Shown: in pieces, positions 53,789 through 63,555 of the stretch
Layout of the letters: every line of letters begins with the position of its first letter
How positions within the stretch are numbered: the stretch's first letter is position 1
DNA from: JANXQG01 sp963719885
GTDB lineage: Bacteria; Planctomycetota; Planctomycetia; Pirellulales; Thermoguttaceae
Assembly (NCBI GenBank): GCA_963719885.1
Contig: CAVRDP010000034.1
Span: forward strand, 248,001-312,000
Length of the DNA: 64,000 bases
Direction: 5' to 3'
Program-made: the position numbers and the translations under genes
Notes under the pieces: generated by a model
Databases searched by the model: none
The model's input: only the letters and a program-made list of their open reading frames with translations
What the model was told of the DNA's origin: nothing

Positions 53789-55063
53789 TTACGGTTTAAC
53801 TGAAATCCAACGCACCAATTGGTTGACCAACAACTTGCCGTCCCAGGGAGATTCATAGTTGTTCATAAGGCCTGGCCGGACACACCGGGCGACACCCGCG
53901 GACGCGGCAGCGTCGGAGAAGGCAAGGGCATCGGCTTCTTCGGCGAACGCTATCCCCACCGTCTGTACCTTAGGCGTCAGTAACGGGATGATCTCGCGCC
54001 ACGATCCCACCTCCGTCAGAAAAATCGTTCGCGACTGGACCGCTTCCTTCAGCGACAAATCTCGGTCCATGCACACCGTCCAGTTCGCACCATCACCGGA
54101 TACGATAACGTCTCGCGACTCATCGAGCGACCATTCGGCGCGAGCGTTGAGAATCCGCATCGTCGTATAGGCGTCGAGTCCGGACTTGCCGGGCAATCGC
54201 GCGAAGTGCCGGGCGAAGATTCCGCCAAGCTCGCGCAGCGAACGGTGCTTGCTGTGCTCGACGAAGATCGTCTGTGGCGCCGAGCAGGCGCGCTGGTCGA
54301 AAACGGCAATGTCTCGCACAAAGGCGGCGACGACGCCGTCCAGAACATCGTCGGTGGACTCCATCTTCTTGCCGTCCACCAGGCCGATCGAGTATTTCGG
54401 CCCGAAGACGATCTCGACACAATGTTCTTGACGAGGCAGAGAGGCGACCGCCTTGACCGCGCTCTCCCCGCCCCACACGATCTTGGCGTCGGCGCCCAGC
54501 GACATCCGCTCGTTCAAATCTCGCCGTTGATAATCGAACCACACCACGGCCACAGCCTGGAGAAGCTCTTCACCGCTGATTCCTTCGGCCCGCGATTCGG
54601 CCAGGACGGCCAAGAGACGGTCCATTCCTGCCGGTTCGGCCAAAGCGAGTTTGGCCAAGCACACGTTCTTCGCCAACAGAGCCGGGACGAGCGAGAACAT
54701 CGGAAGAGTGGTCACGTTTGCCGCCAGCCACATAGCCACTAGCCCATGAGGCTTGGCCGCCAGGAAGTCCCGACCGTAGGGAACAAACCCGTCCACACAG
54801 GCCGGGTTGCCGTTAAGATTCAACTCCAGGATCTTCTGCAGGTTCCGCTGGCCGAGCCATGCGGAAAGAAACCCAATCCCGTCCAGCGTCTGCGTCCGCC
54901 CATCGCGAACCAATCGCCGAGCGAAATCGTCGAACAGTGCCAGGAGCCGCGAAACCGGCACTTGCGACAGGTACGCTCGTCGGCAATTGAGCGCCTCGAT
55001 GATCGGGCTCAGGCTATCGCCCGCTGCCTCCACGCGGCCCGGAAGGATTCGAAGAACACTCAT
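53789..55063 (-). CDS. LuxC-like acyl-CoA/acyl-ACP reductase
   Basis: 424 aa from ATG 55063 with AGGGAAA upstream; longer in-frame starts lie inside the luxE-like gene. The LuxC/aldehyde-dehydrogenase-like fold shows the catalytic cysteine in FDQRACSAPQTIFVE. LuxC reduces a LuxE-bound or CoA-bound fatty acyl group to the aldehyde with NADPH. Its ATG overlaps the luxE-like stop (ATGA), so the two are translated together. No luxAB is present, so the aldehyde is not for light; use in an envelope lipid or glycolipid is an inference from the next genes. Confidence 0.88.
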   Translation of the reverse strand: MSVLRILPGRVEAAGDSLSPIIEALNCRRAYLSQVPVSRLLALFDDFARRLVRDGRTQTLDGIGFLSAWLGQRNLQKILELNLNGNPACVDGFVPYGRDFLAAKPHGLVAMWLAANVTTLPMFSLVPALLAKNVCLAKLALAEPAGMDRLLAVLAESRAEGISGEELLQAVAVVWFDYQRRDLNERMSLGADAKIVWGGESAVKAVASLPRQEHCVEIVFGPKYSIGLVDGKKMESTDDVLDGVVAAFVRDIAVFDQRACSAPQTIFVEHSKHRSLRELGGIFARHFARLPGKSGLDAYTTMRILNARAEWSLDESRDVIVSGDGANWTVCMDRDLSLKEAVQSRTIFLTEVGSWREIIPLLTPKVQTVGIAFAEEADALAFSDAAASAGVARCVRPGLMNNYESPWDGKLLVNQLVRWISVKP

Positions 55064-56178
55064 CGGATTTCCCTGGATTGAGCAAAAGTGTCGCCGCACC
55101 CGCGAACCTCGGTTTGTTCGATGCGCCGAGTGAAACGGAAATACCGTCCTTTGCGTCCGCATGAGCAATCATCCACGCCAACCAGGAGCCCTTGGTCCTC
55201 CGTGATCAACGCCTGGCCCGGGTAGCTCGTCGGCAGGACGCTAACGACTTCAATGATTCCGGTTTCCCCGGGAGCAACGGTGGCCAGCGTGCCGGGCTGG
55301 CGGAGAAGCACGTCGCCGAAGGCAGGCGCATGTTTATGTCCCGCCTCGCAGTCGACGAATACTGTGCCCACTTGTTCCACCATGCCGTAAAAGTCAAGAA
55401 CCTGCAATTGCCCGCAGCCAAGAACGCGGCTGGCGCGCTGACCGAACTCATCTTTGGAAACGGCTTGCGCGGACAGTTTTTTCCAGCCGCCGGAGTGCAG
55501 CAGGATCGCCTTGGGAACGCGGAATTGCAGGCCAAGGCGCTCGGCTTCGAGCACGAAACTGGCCCACACCATGAAGGTGAATCCAAACAGCAGAACCGGC
55601 CCGTCGCAATGCGCCTCAAAGAACGGCACCACGCGATCCCAGACAGGTTGCATCTCACCCGAAGGAAGGCTTCGCATGCCGAACTCGGTCTTCGAGGCGA
55701 AAGTCGATATTCCGCGGATGGCCGCACCCCGCGCCGACAATCCGTTGCGATCCTCGACCGCTTCCGGCACGTCGAGCACAAGCAAAGGCCGCCGCCCGCC
55801 GCCTATGTGCTCTTTGAGGATCGAGGTCAATGCCCTGCCCTGGCGAAATGCTGTCGTCTTGTCGACGAGAATCCGGCTGGGCCGCTGCCCAGTGGTGGAC
55901 AAGGACAACAACTCCCGTACCACCTTCTCCGGCGGCACGGCAGATAGACGGAACCGCTTGAACATTGTCACGGGCAATGGCGGTATGTCGGCCACCGTCC
56001 GCCAGAGGCTGCAATCACCGCCTGATCGTTCCAGGAACCGGGAATACGGTCGGCAATGCTCCGCCACTTCACGACAGAGGCTTCGCAGGAGTGAAATCAA
56101 GATCGCATCTTTGTCCGCTTGCCGCATAGCGTACTGCGGCCCGCGGATCAACGCGTCAACATGTTGCTCCGGCGTCAC
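55060..56178 (-). CDS. LuxE-like acyl-protein synthetase
   Basis: 372 aa. It is an ANL-superfamily adenylating enzyme of the LuxE type, with PVTMFKRFRLSAV, LSLSTTGQRPSRI, ILLHSGGWKKL and FYGMVEQVGTVFVDCE motifs. LuxE activates a fatty acid with ATP and hands it to a cysteine of itself and then to LuxC. It ends in the ATGA overlap with the luxC-like gene. It lies 45 nt downstream of the acyl-CoA ligase. Length is normal. Confidence 0.88.
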   Translation of the reverse strand: MTPEQHVDALIRGPQYAMRQADKDAILISLLRSLCREVAEHCRPYSRFLERSGGDCSLWRTVADIPPLPVTMFKRFRLSAVPPEKVVRELLSLSTTGQRPSRILVDKTTAFRQGRALTSILKEHIGGGRRPLLVLDVPEAVEDRNGLSARGAAIRGISTFASKTEFGMRSLPSGEMQPVWDRVVPFFEAHCDGPVLLFGFTFMVWASFVLEAERLGLQFRVPKAILLHSGGWKKLSAQAVSKDEFGQRASRVLGCGQLQVLDFYGMVEQVGTVFVDCEAGHKHAPAFGDVLLRQPGTLATVAPGETGIIEVVSVLPTSYPGQALITEDQGLLVGVDDCSCGRKGRYFRFTRRIEQTEVRGCGDTFAQSREIR

Positions 56179-56223
56179 GTCAGCGTCCTATCCAGCAAGG
56201 ATGGTATTTGAACAGCCTGCGTC

Positions 56224-57708
56224 TCACGATCCCCTGAGCCTTTCTCTGGCAATCTTTCCGCTGTTGGTCTTTGGCAGGCTGGAAACGAATTTCACGTGTC
56301 TCGGAACTTTGTAGTTTGGGAGCCGTTTCCGGCAGTGGTCCCGGACGTCTTCGGCCGTCAGTTGTCCCGGACCGGCAATGACGAGAAATGCCTGGATCGC
56401 CTCACCCCAGATCTCGTCGGGGACGCCGATCACGGCTTGTTCAACCACTTGTGGAAGTTCGGCAAGAACCTCCTCCACCTCCGCGGCGCTGACGCGGTTC
56501 CCCATGGCCTTGATGAAATCCCGGGCGCGGCCTGCAATGAAAATGAATCCGTCCTGGTCGACGCAAGCCAAATCCCCGGTGTATAGCCGGCCGTTGCGGA
56601 AGTAGCGAGAAGTCTCCTCGGGGTCTGCCCAATAGCCCTGCGTGACATGTTCCCCAGTGGCGACGATCTCGCCAACGTCGTTGGAGCCCGGCCGGACGGG
56701 TGTTTCATCCGCATGAAGAACTTCCAGTTGCCCGTGCGGGAGGCCCCTGCCGATTGAGCCCAACTTGTCATCGAGGTGTTCCGGCGGCAGATAGCTCAGC
56801 CGGGCTGTGGCTTCGGTCTGCCCGTACATGACGTACAGCTTGACCGCGGGAAACGCTTGTCGGATCTCGCGGATGAAGGGATTGGGCAACCTGCCGCCAG
56901 CCTGCTGGAGCCATCGCAGCGCCGGGAAGTTCCGCTGGAGAAATCGCGACTTGCGGAGGAGGACCTGGTAGGTGGACGGCACGCCTGCAAGCCCTGTACA
57001 GCGTTGCGACTCCATCTCGTCCAGCACCTTCTCGGGGAACATGAACCGGTTGTTCAGCACAAGGGAGCCGCCGGCCATGAGGTGCGTGTGCATCAGCGAG
57101 GCGCCATAGCAGTAATGGAACGGCAACACGACCATCACCCGGTCTCTTGCGGTAAGCCCCATGTAGTGAATGATGTCGCGAGAGTTGCACTCGATGTTCC
57201 GGTGGGTGACCATGACCCCCTTCGGACCACCCGTGGAGCCTGAAGTCAGCATGATTGCGGACAGGTCACGGCGAGGATCAATCTCACGGATCGGAACTTG
57301 CGCCGGGCCACGCGGCGGATCGTCCGGCTCGGCCAGGAGATCGACCCGCCACTTCTCGGCCCACGGAATGACCCTCGCAAGGAACCTGGCGGAGACGAAG
57401 AGTTTTCGGATTGCCATGGCGCCAACGATATGCCCAAAAATCGTTTCGCTGCAATCGGGGGGAATGGGAACGACGCACGCCCCAGCCAGAATTGTGCCGA
57501 AGTAGGCCGCAATGAAATAAGGGCAGTTCTCCGCGAACAAGCCGACCCGATCTCCCGGCGCGACTTTCGCATCCAGGAGACGGAGAGCCCAGCCGGATGC
57601 GCAGGCGCGCAGTTCACCGTAGGAGAGCATCTGCCGGCCATACAACACGGCTGGGGCGTCGGCTGCACCTTCGCCAAGCACGAGTTCGGCGATATTGAAC
57701 CTTGGCAA
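56224..57708 (-). CDS. Acyl-CoA synthetase / acyl-ACP ligase (AMP-forming)
   Basis: 494 aa. It has the P-loop LTSGSTGGPKGVMVTHRN, the adenylate motif YVMYGQTEATARLSYL, GRLYTGDLACVDQDGFIFIAGR and the C-terminal catalytic lysine region LPKTNSGKIARERL. It is a fatty-acyl or aryl ligase. A separate ACP gene follows at once, so it may load the ACP with its acyl group before the LuxE/LuxC step; that order is an inference. Confidence 0.9.
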   Translation of the reverse strand: MPRFNIAELVLGEGAADAPAVLYGRQMLSYGELRACASGWALRLLDAKVAPGDRVGLFAENCPYFIAAYFGTILAGACVVPIPPDCSETIFGHIVGAMAIRKLFVSARFLARVIPWAEKWRVDLLAEPDDPPRGPAQVPIREIDPRRDLSAIMLTSGSTGGPKGVMVTHRNIECNSRDIIHYMGLTARDRVMVVLPFHYCYGASLMHTHLMAGGSLVLNNRFMFPEKVLDEMESQRCTGLAGVPSTYQVLLRKSRFLQRNFPALRWLQQAGGRLPNPFIREIRQAFPAVKLYVMYGQTEATARLSYLPPEHLDDKLGSIGRGLPHGQLEVLHADETPVRPGSNDVGEIVATGEHVTQGYWADPEETSRYFRNGRLYTGDLACVDQDGFIFIAGRARDFIKAMGNRVSAAEVEEVLAELPQVVEQAVIGVPDEIWGEAIQAFLVIAGPGQLTAEDVRDHCRKRLPNYKVPRHVKFVSSLPKTNSGKIARERLRGS

Positions 57709-57732
57709 AGTTATGGCTCTTCTCCCAGCCGC

Positions 57733-57972
57733 TCAGGCCTTGACGTCCTTGGACTGCATGATCTCCACGATCTTCGCGGCCGAAGTCATTTCACTGATCT
57801 CGTCCACCTCCAACTGAACGCCCATGCACTCTTCCAATTCCCTTACGAGGTTCATGTGGCCCACGGAGTCCCAGAGGCGAAGGTTCTCGGGCACAAGGTC
57901 CGGAGAGAAATCCTCCGGCGCGATCTGAAATACTTTCGCGAATATGGCTGCTACCCGGTTGGTCATGGACAT
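57733..57972 (-). CDS. Acyl carrier protein
   Basis: 79 aa from ATG 57972, with AGGAAAG upstream; a longer open frame to 58605 runs over the neighbour's antisense. The phosphopantetheine site is Ser in LWDSVGHMNLV, and the acidic helices (PEDFSPDLVPENL, LEVDEISEMTSA) are typical. It is a dedicated carrier for the acyl ligase cluster, 24 nt upstream of it. Confidence 0.88.
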   Translation of the reverse strand: MSMTNRVAAIFAKVFQIAPEDFSPDLVPENLRLWDSVGHMNLVRELEECMGVQLEVDEISEMTSAAKIVEIMQSKDVKA

Positions 57973-57992
57973 AAGACTTTCCTCGATGCGGA

Positions 57993-59093
57993 TTAAAGGT
58001 TGATCGGACCGTCCCCGTCGCCTCGGTTCGCGTGGATGTCGTCCGCATGAACGCCGGCTTCCATCAAACGACGCGTAAGCGCCTTGGACGACGTGAAGAG
58101 GAAGTTCGACGGGCCGCTCATGAAACCCGACGCTTCCAACGCCTGGCACCATGCGCGGTGCGACTGGTTCGATGCGATGAGGTCGACGCCGGCCTTCTCC
58201 AACACGGCCCGTGCCTCGCGAATCACAAGCGCCGAAAAGGCCGGCGCCGCGAAGCAATCCACGATCGATCCCAGCCGCATGTTGCCGAATTGTTTGTGGC
58301 TTGAAAGCCTCGTGTTCATCAGCAATGCCCAACCCACGGGCCGTCTGCCGTCCAAGACCTTCAGTCGCAAGAAGGAGGGTGAATCTTTGGGATACAGGCT
58401 GCGGAGCACTTGACTGTCGCGCACGGCGCACAGACCGTAGTGCGCCTTGTGATCGGCCCACAGGGTGTCGGCCCAATCGCCGAAATCGTCGACGATCTCG
58501 GCCGAGACCGACGGTCGTTTTTCCACTCGCGAACGATAACGAGCGTGCAGCCCGATCATGCCCAGCCACCCCAATCCGGAGAACGCGAGCGTGTCGAGCA
58601 GACACCGCCGAAGGGCCGATCTGCGCAAGTAGGTGATGTTACGGAGGAAAGCGAACGGATGCACGACGCGAAAGTAGAAGGGGACGGAGAACATCTGCCA
58701 TCCGGCGGAGCAGAACAGCCGTGCCACAGGTTCTTCGCGGCCACCGATGCCCAAACCATAGAGCAAAGGCTGGCGCTTCTGCGCGTCCGCAAGCATGCTA
58801 ACGGCAATCGGCGCGTAGGCCCGGTTGACGCTCCCCTCGGAAACCGGCAACAGGATGCTGGCAATGGTTTCGGTCCGGCCGCCCAGGAGGAACTCCTGCG
58901 ACTTCAGGAAATAGCCGCCGCGGACCGCCGCCCCCTCGTCGACGGCCACGTAGCACGCCAGCGAGATTCCGGGTTTCGCCGGCGCAGGCAACGCCGGGAA
59001 TCGCACTTTGCTGCCGCCGGCGGCAAGCCGCGCGTTGAAGGCGGCCAGCGCAGGCGCCAGCGACGCTTCGCAAGGGACGATCATCATTGCCAT
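57993..59093 (-). CDS. GNAT-like acyltransferase, unknown substrate
   Basis: 366 aa. The fold suggests a GNAT/FemAB-type N-acyltransferase (YVAVDEGAAVRGGYFLKSQ...GRRPVGWALLMNTRLS), with a helical insert around YLRRSALRRCLLDTLAF. It lies directly before the ACP gene, so it may be the enzyme that transfers the ACP-bound acyl group, for example onto an amino sugar of the polysaccharide cluster. No motif fixes the acceptor. Confidence 0.6.
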   Translation of the reverse strand: MAMMIVPCEASLAPALAAFNARLAAGGSKVRFPALPAPAKPGISLACYVAVDEGAAVRGGYFLKSQEFLLGGRTETIASILLPVSEGSVNRAYAPIAVSMLADAQKRQPLLYGLGIGGREEPVARLFCSAGWQMFSVPFYFRVVHPFAFLRNITYLRRSALRRCLLDTLAFSGLGWLGMIGLHARYRSRVEKRPSVSAEIVDDFGDWADTLWADHKAHYGLCAVRDSQVLRSLYPKDSPSFLRLKVLDGRRPVGWALLMNTRLSSHKQFGNMRLGSIVDCFAAPAFSALVIREARAVLEKAGVDLIASNQSHRAWCQALEASGFMSGPSNFLFTSSKALTRRLMEAGVHADDIHANRGDGDGPINL

Positions 59094-59175
59094 CGTTAGT
59101 ACGTGCTCAGGCTCGGTTCCGAATCACGGGGTCCGTGCCATTGTGGCAGCCACTTGGATCCCACAACGGCGCCGT

Positions 59176-60456
59176 TCAGCCAATCAGTCCGGGCACATGG
59201 GGCTCATCGCCCGCATTGATGCGGGCCATTTGCCTCAGCCAATCTCCGACAAGGAACCGCCACGAAAAGTCCCTCTCCACGAGCTGGCGCCCCTTTCTGC
59301 CCATCTCATCTCTTTGCCCCGGCCGGTCGGCCAGATCACGGATGGCCTGCGCCAGCTTCGCCGGACATTCCGGCTCGACGACGATGCCGCACCCTTCGGC
59401 CTGGACCATTTCCGCAGCTTCCCCGAGTCCGGCATAGACCACAGGCACGCCACAGGCCAGGGGCGGAATAGTTTTTGAGAGCCGCATCTTTTTTGCGGCA
59501 GGCATGTTTCTAAGAACGACCAGGGAAGCATAGGTGATCGACATCAGCCGCGGCATTTCCTCGAACGGTGAATCACAAAACAGAATATTATCCAATTTGG
59601 CCGAACGAGCATCTTGCACAAGCTGCTCTCGCACTGGCCCCTGGCCCACCATCAGGATGACGACATCCTTTCGATCGACCAGAAGCTTGGCGGCCTCAAC
59701 AATCACTTCCAGGCCCTGGTAGTGGGCATGTGTCCCGGCGAAAGTGAAGACCGTCCGGTCACCTGTTCCCATGGCCTGAGCGTAGGCATCATCGCGCGGG
59801 AGGGGTCGCAGGGCGTCCACGTCTGCGCCATTAGGGAGAAAGCTCATTCGCTTTCGCGGCATACCGCGATTTTGGATGAAATGTTCTATAAAGGCATGCG
59901 TGACCGTGGTGACGGAAAGCGCATGGCGCATGAGGAAGCGCTCCATGGCCCGGGCGATCCAGATGAGCCACTTGGCGCCGATCCACCTGCCTTCGGCCGC
60001 AATCTCGACTTGCAGGTCCGGCGTGTTATATACGTAGGGGATCCCGCGAATGAGCCGCAGCAGCAAGGCCGGAAACGCCAGGGTCAGTGGCTGGGCCTCA
60101 ACGAAGACTAAGTCGGGCCTGGGACCGAAAAGTAGCGCCGGCAGGACGGCTGCCGTGAAGGACAGATAATTCAGGAGACGCTTCACCGAGCCCCGGCCCG
60201 CGGCAGGATAAAGCCAGACCCTCTCGACGGCAACTCCATCAACGGTTTCTCTCAAGTGAAACCGGCCACGATAATTTTCGAAGATCCGGCCCAAGGGGTA
60301 ATTCGGCATGCCCGTCAGCACGCGGACCTCGACCCCCAAACGATTCAGCTCACGCGCAACATTGCGCAAACGAATCTGCGGCGCACCTGGCTCCGGCCAA
60401 TAGTATTGGGTGAGCAGCAGCACACTCCGAAACGGTTGCTGGTTACAGTTATCCAT
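59176..60456 (-). CDS. Glycosyltransferase family 4 (WbuB-like)
   Basis: 426 aa. The N-terminal LLLTQYYWPEPGAPQIRLRN and C-terminal GQGPVREQLVQDARSAKLDN, FEEMPRLMSITYASLVVLRN and LACGVPVVYAGLGEAAEMVQ motifs are those of GT4 enzymes of the WbuB type, often acting on lipid-linked sugars at the membrane. A hydrophobic segment (FTAAVLPALLFGPRPDLVFV) is present. It probably adds a sugar in the polysaccharide made by this cluster. Confidence 0.9.
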   Translation of the reverse strand: MDNCNQQPFRSVLLLTQYYWPEPGAPQIRLRNVARELNRLGVEVRVLTGMPNYPLGRIFENYRGRFHLRETVDGVAVERVWLYPAAGRGSVKRLLNYLSFTAAVLPALLFGPRPDLVFVEAQPLTLAFPALLLRLIRGIPYVYNTPDLQVEIAAEGRWIGAKWLIWIARAMERFLMRHALSVTTVTHAFIEHFIQNRGMPRKRMSFLPNGADVDALRPLPRDDAYAQAMGTGDRTVFTFAGTHAHYQGLEVIVEAAKLLVDRKDVVILMVGQGPVREQLVQDARSAKLDNILFCDSPFEEMPRLMSITYASLVVLRNMPAAKKMRLSKTIPPLACGVPVVYAGLGEAAEMVQAEGCGIVVEPECPAKLAQAIRDLADRPGQRDEMGRKGRQLVERDFSWRFLVGDWLRQMARINAGDEPHVPGLIG

Positions 60457-60532
60457 GAAAAGCCTTCTTATGTTCCCGGTCCGGTGTCTCCACTGGGCGG
60501 GCCGCCTAGCCTCAAGAAGGTCGCCATGCGGT

Positions 60533-61783
60533 TCAGGTCGTATATAACCGCCCCGTCAGGCGCCAGCCGCGCAACGCCTCCAGTTTCAGCAGACGTTTGC
60601 AGACGACGATCGCCTCGGCATCGACACACGCTTCCTCAGGCGAGTTGACCAGGATGTGCGCCAGGTGAGGCAGTCGCTCCATGACATGCGCCATGTTGGC
60701 CCCGACCAAGCGCTGGGGATCAAGATCGGAATCGTAGATCCTGATTTCAAACCCTTTGCCAAGCAGGCGCTCGGCCAACTCGACGTAAGGGCTGTCACGC
60801 AGATCGTCACTTCCCGTCTTGAAGCTCAGGCCGATGAAGCCAAGCCGGCGAGCAGGCCGGGAGAGAATGGTCTCTAATGCCTGCTCGAGGCGCTGCCGGT
60901 TGCTCGGCAGCAGCGCGGAGAGCAGCGGCAAAGGTTGATGATTCTCGCGCGCAAGGCTTCCAGCGCCCGCACATCCTTCGGCAGGCAGGAACCACCAAAT
61001 GCAAAGCCTGGCCGGAGATAAACGGGCGAGATATTGAGGATCGTGTCCTGGACCATCAAATTCATTACGTCCCGTCCGTCTGCCCCGATCATTGTCGCCA
61101 GCGTATCAATCTCGTTGGCAAAGGCGATCTTGAGAGCATGGAACGCGTTACACGTATATTTGAGCATGGAGGCGGTCTCGAGACTTACTTTGTAGCGCGG
61201 CGACTGAATCCCTTGGAAGAGGCTCATGGCGTGGTCCACCGCCGCTGGATCGTCGCCGCCGGCCACGAGCAAGGGCGGGTTGAAGAAATCCGAAATCGCG
61301 GTTGTTTCTCGCAAGAACTCTGGATTCATCACCAAACGCAGCTTGTCAGCCCCCTGGCACGGTTGGGTTTCGGCGAGGATCTGCCGCAGCATCGGGGCAA
61401 GCGAAGTGGAACGAACGATGACCGTCAGCGGCGAATGCCGCCGCGCCGCACCGCTGGCGATTGACTGGAAAACTCGCCGCAATGCCCGAGTATCAACCCG
61501 ACCATCTCGCTGGGAGGGAGTGCCGATGCAGATCACCGCCATCTCTGCCTCGACAAGGCATGCTTCGCCGCCGGCAACCGCCATCTCCGCCTTCAGCCGC
61601 CCGCCCGCCACCCCTACCGCGATCAATTCCTCCAAGTTCGGCTCCACGATCGGGCTTCGGCCGGCGCAAAGCGTTCACCTTGGATTCGATCACATCGATG
61701 ATGACCACTTCGTGTCCCATCTTGGCAAAGCATGCTCCGGTGACACAGCCGACATACCCAGCACCGTAAATAACAACTTTCAT
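60533..61783 (-). CDS. UDP-glucose/GDP-mannose 6-dehydrogenase family, two frameshifts
   Basis: About 415 aa in three frames. The first has the Rossmann start MKVVIYGAGYVGCVTGACFA. The second has VICIGTPSQRDGRV, MNPEFLRE, YTCNAFHALKIAFANEID and the catalytic-Cys motif GFAFGGSCLPKDVRAL. The third has RRLGFIGLSFKTGSDDLRDS and PYVELAERLLGKG. The shifts are near 61655 and 60935. The EAEMAVICIGTPS and FGGSCLPKD forms resemble AlgD (GDP-mannose) more than Ugd, but this is not decisive. The enzyme would supply a uronic acid for the polysaccharide. An active gene with sequence errors is likely. Confidence 0.8.
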
Positions 61784-61922
61784 GGTAATACCAACCTAAA
61801 GACTTTGAATCGGAATAAGCCTTGACCAGCACTCACTTTCCTCCCGCAAAACATTAGTGCCTTCCAATCGATAGTGACTAAGGTCGTCACGTTTGCCTGG
61901 GCATAAGAACATGATTCTTGAC

Positions 61923-62858
61923 TCACGTCGTTCCCTGAGTGATCTTTTCCAATAGCCATTTGCGTTCCAGGCGGCCTCGCTGCCGGCCGGTGATGTCATG
62001 ATGTCCTTGAACGGCGAGCAAGTGATCGAGCAGCGTCGAGGTGGGCACGAACCAGCCGTCTTTCTTCGCCAATCGCTCCATGAGCGAGCGGAATCGCGGG
62101 TCGAGACTTCCCTGCCGCTGGAAGCCGAAGGCAAAATGCGCGTAGATGATGCAGGCGCCGCCTTCTTCTTCCAAGCGATCCTGATGCTTTTCGGTCAGGC
62201 AATTGTTGAAACGTCTCGGATCGACGCCGTTGGACGCCGCAAACCAATAGTTCACCAGCGGCCGCCGGGGATCGTGATAGGGCATCAGCGGACAGGCCTT
62301 CAACGTATTGACGTCCTGAAAGACGAAATCCCGGTAGTACTTCACCCGTTCCCGGCAGACATCGCCCCAATAGTGGCGATCGCTCGGCAACTCGCCTCGG
62401 TAACCGCCGCGATGGCGCATCCGCGTGAGGAGATTGTAGAGCAGGACGTTGATACCGGTCATGCGTTTCTCGGCCCAGTACAATCCCTCCGCTGAACCGG
62501 TATGATTGGCCGCCACGTGGGGGTCATGCCCAAAGAGCGCGGCGAACGCGTCGAGGCCCCGAATGGTTTCTTCCCGCGGAGAACTGTGCCAAGTCGCGCC
62601 GTGCCAGCCGATCTCGAACCCCTTGGCCTGCAATCCCTGGAGCCAGCAACGGTAGTCGTCGTCCTGTGCAGTTTGTCCCGCATTCGCGCCCGCGGAAACA
62701 TCCCCGCGCAGAGGCCAGCAGGTTTTCGTGGTGCGAAAGCCCAGGTCACTCAGCAGTGAATAGACTTCGCCCACGTTCTCGAGTGTCGCCAAATCGGTGT
62801 CGTCGAAGATGGTGAATGCGAATCGCTTGCCGTCGGGCCATTGTACGTGGGGAGCCAT
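61923..62858 (-). CDS. Polysaccharide deacetylase-like protein
   Basis: 311 aa from ATG 62858 (a GTG at 62885 would add nine residues). It has the NodB-like start WPDGKRFAFTIFDDTDLATL, with the catalytic Asp pair, then GFEIGWHGATWHSS, with the histidines expected for the metal, and a C-terminal IIYAHFAFGFQRQG. Enzymes of this type remove acetyl groups from polysaccharides, or have lost activity and bind glycans. It fits the envelope polysaccharide cluster. Confidence 0.78.
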   Translation of the reverse strand: MAPHVQWPDGKRFAFTIFDDTDLATLENVGEVYSLLSDLGFRTTKTCWPLRGDVSAGANAGQTAQDDDYRCWLQGLQAKGFEIGWHGATWHSSPREETIRGLDAFAALFGHDPHVAANHTGSAEGLYWAEKRMTGINVLLYNLLTRMRHRGGYRGELPSDRHYWGDVCRERVKYYRDFVFQDVNTLKACPLMPYHDPRRPLVNYWFAASNGVDPRRFNNCLTEKHQDRLEEEGGACIIYAHFAFGFQRQGSLDPRFRSLMERLAKKDGWFVPTSTLLDHLLAVQGHHDITGRQRGRLERKWLLEKITQGTT

Positions 62859-62896
62859 TCCAACCAGATTCCCCAATTCAAGCACCTTCCTTGCAC

Positions 62897-63555
62897 CTAC
62901 GCTCGATGAGAGTCTTTTACCGATGGTCCCTGCGGACTGCGATCAACAGGCGGCCCGAATTCCCTGTGGAAAACGAATGTCCTGGGGAATGCATCCACGA
63001 TGATCTTCAGGCCCAACTTTTCATAGAACCGTACCGCATGGGCATTGGTTTTGAGAACGTTCAAAGTGTAACCTGTGCAGCGGTCATAAATGCTCGACTC
63101 GAAGGCCTTGACCAATACGGTAGCCGTTCCGCTCCCTTCGGCAGCCGTGTCGACGGCAATGGAAAGTAATTTCGGCAGGTTCGGCGCAAGGATCTCTTCG
63201 AACTTCGTTGGCTGCGGCAGGCAAGACCTGCGGACAAAATGGTAGGCAGCGTACCACAGGCGGGGATGGAGCAATGTTTCCCAACAGCATCGGGCGAGGT
63301 TATTCCAAATGAATGCGCGCTTCGCGGCAGATATTTCCTCGGCCCGCCGCCCATGACAAATCCGTCGATGCCGCGATCGGAAACATGCACCAGGAACACG
63401 CACCGGCCCAGAAACGACGCATAGAACTTGCTGATCAGCGAAATCGAGTATTGCCCCAAAGTGTACTCGAAACCGCCAAATCGGGCCTTGTGGATCCTTG
63501 CGACATCCCTGATGTCGTCTTGCGTAGCTGGACGAATTTTCGTAATTCCGTTCAT
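62897..63555 (-). CDS. GNAT acetyltransferase, frameshifted near 63345
   Basis: About 218 aa in two frames. The first reads TKIRPATQDDIRDVARIHKA, then VHVSDRGIDGFVMGGG. The second reads RAEEISAAKRAFIWNNLARC and later LLSIAVDTAAEGSGTATVLV and TLNVLKTNAHAVRFYEKLGL, which is the GNAT acetyl-CoA and C-terminal region. Its start overlaps the stop of the DegT gene (ATGA). Together they may make and acetylate an amino sugar. Confidence 0.75.
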
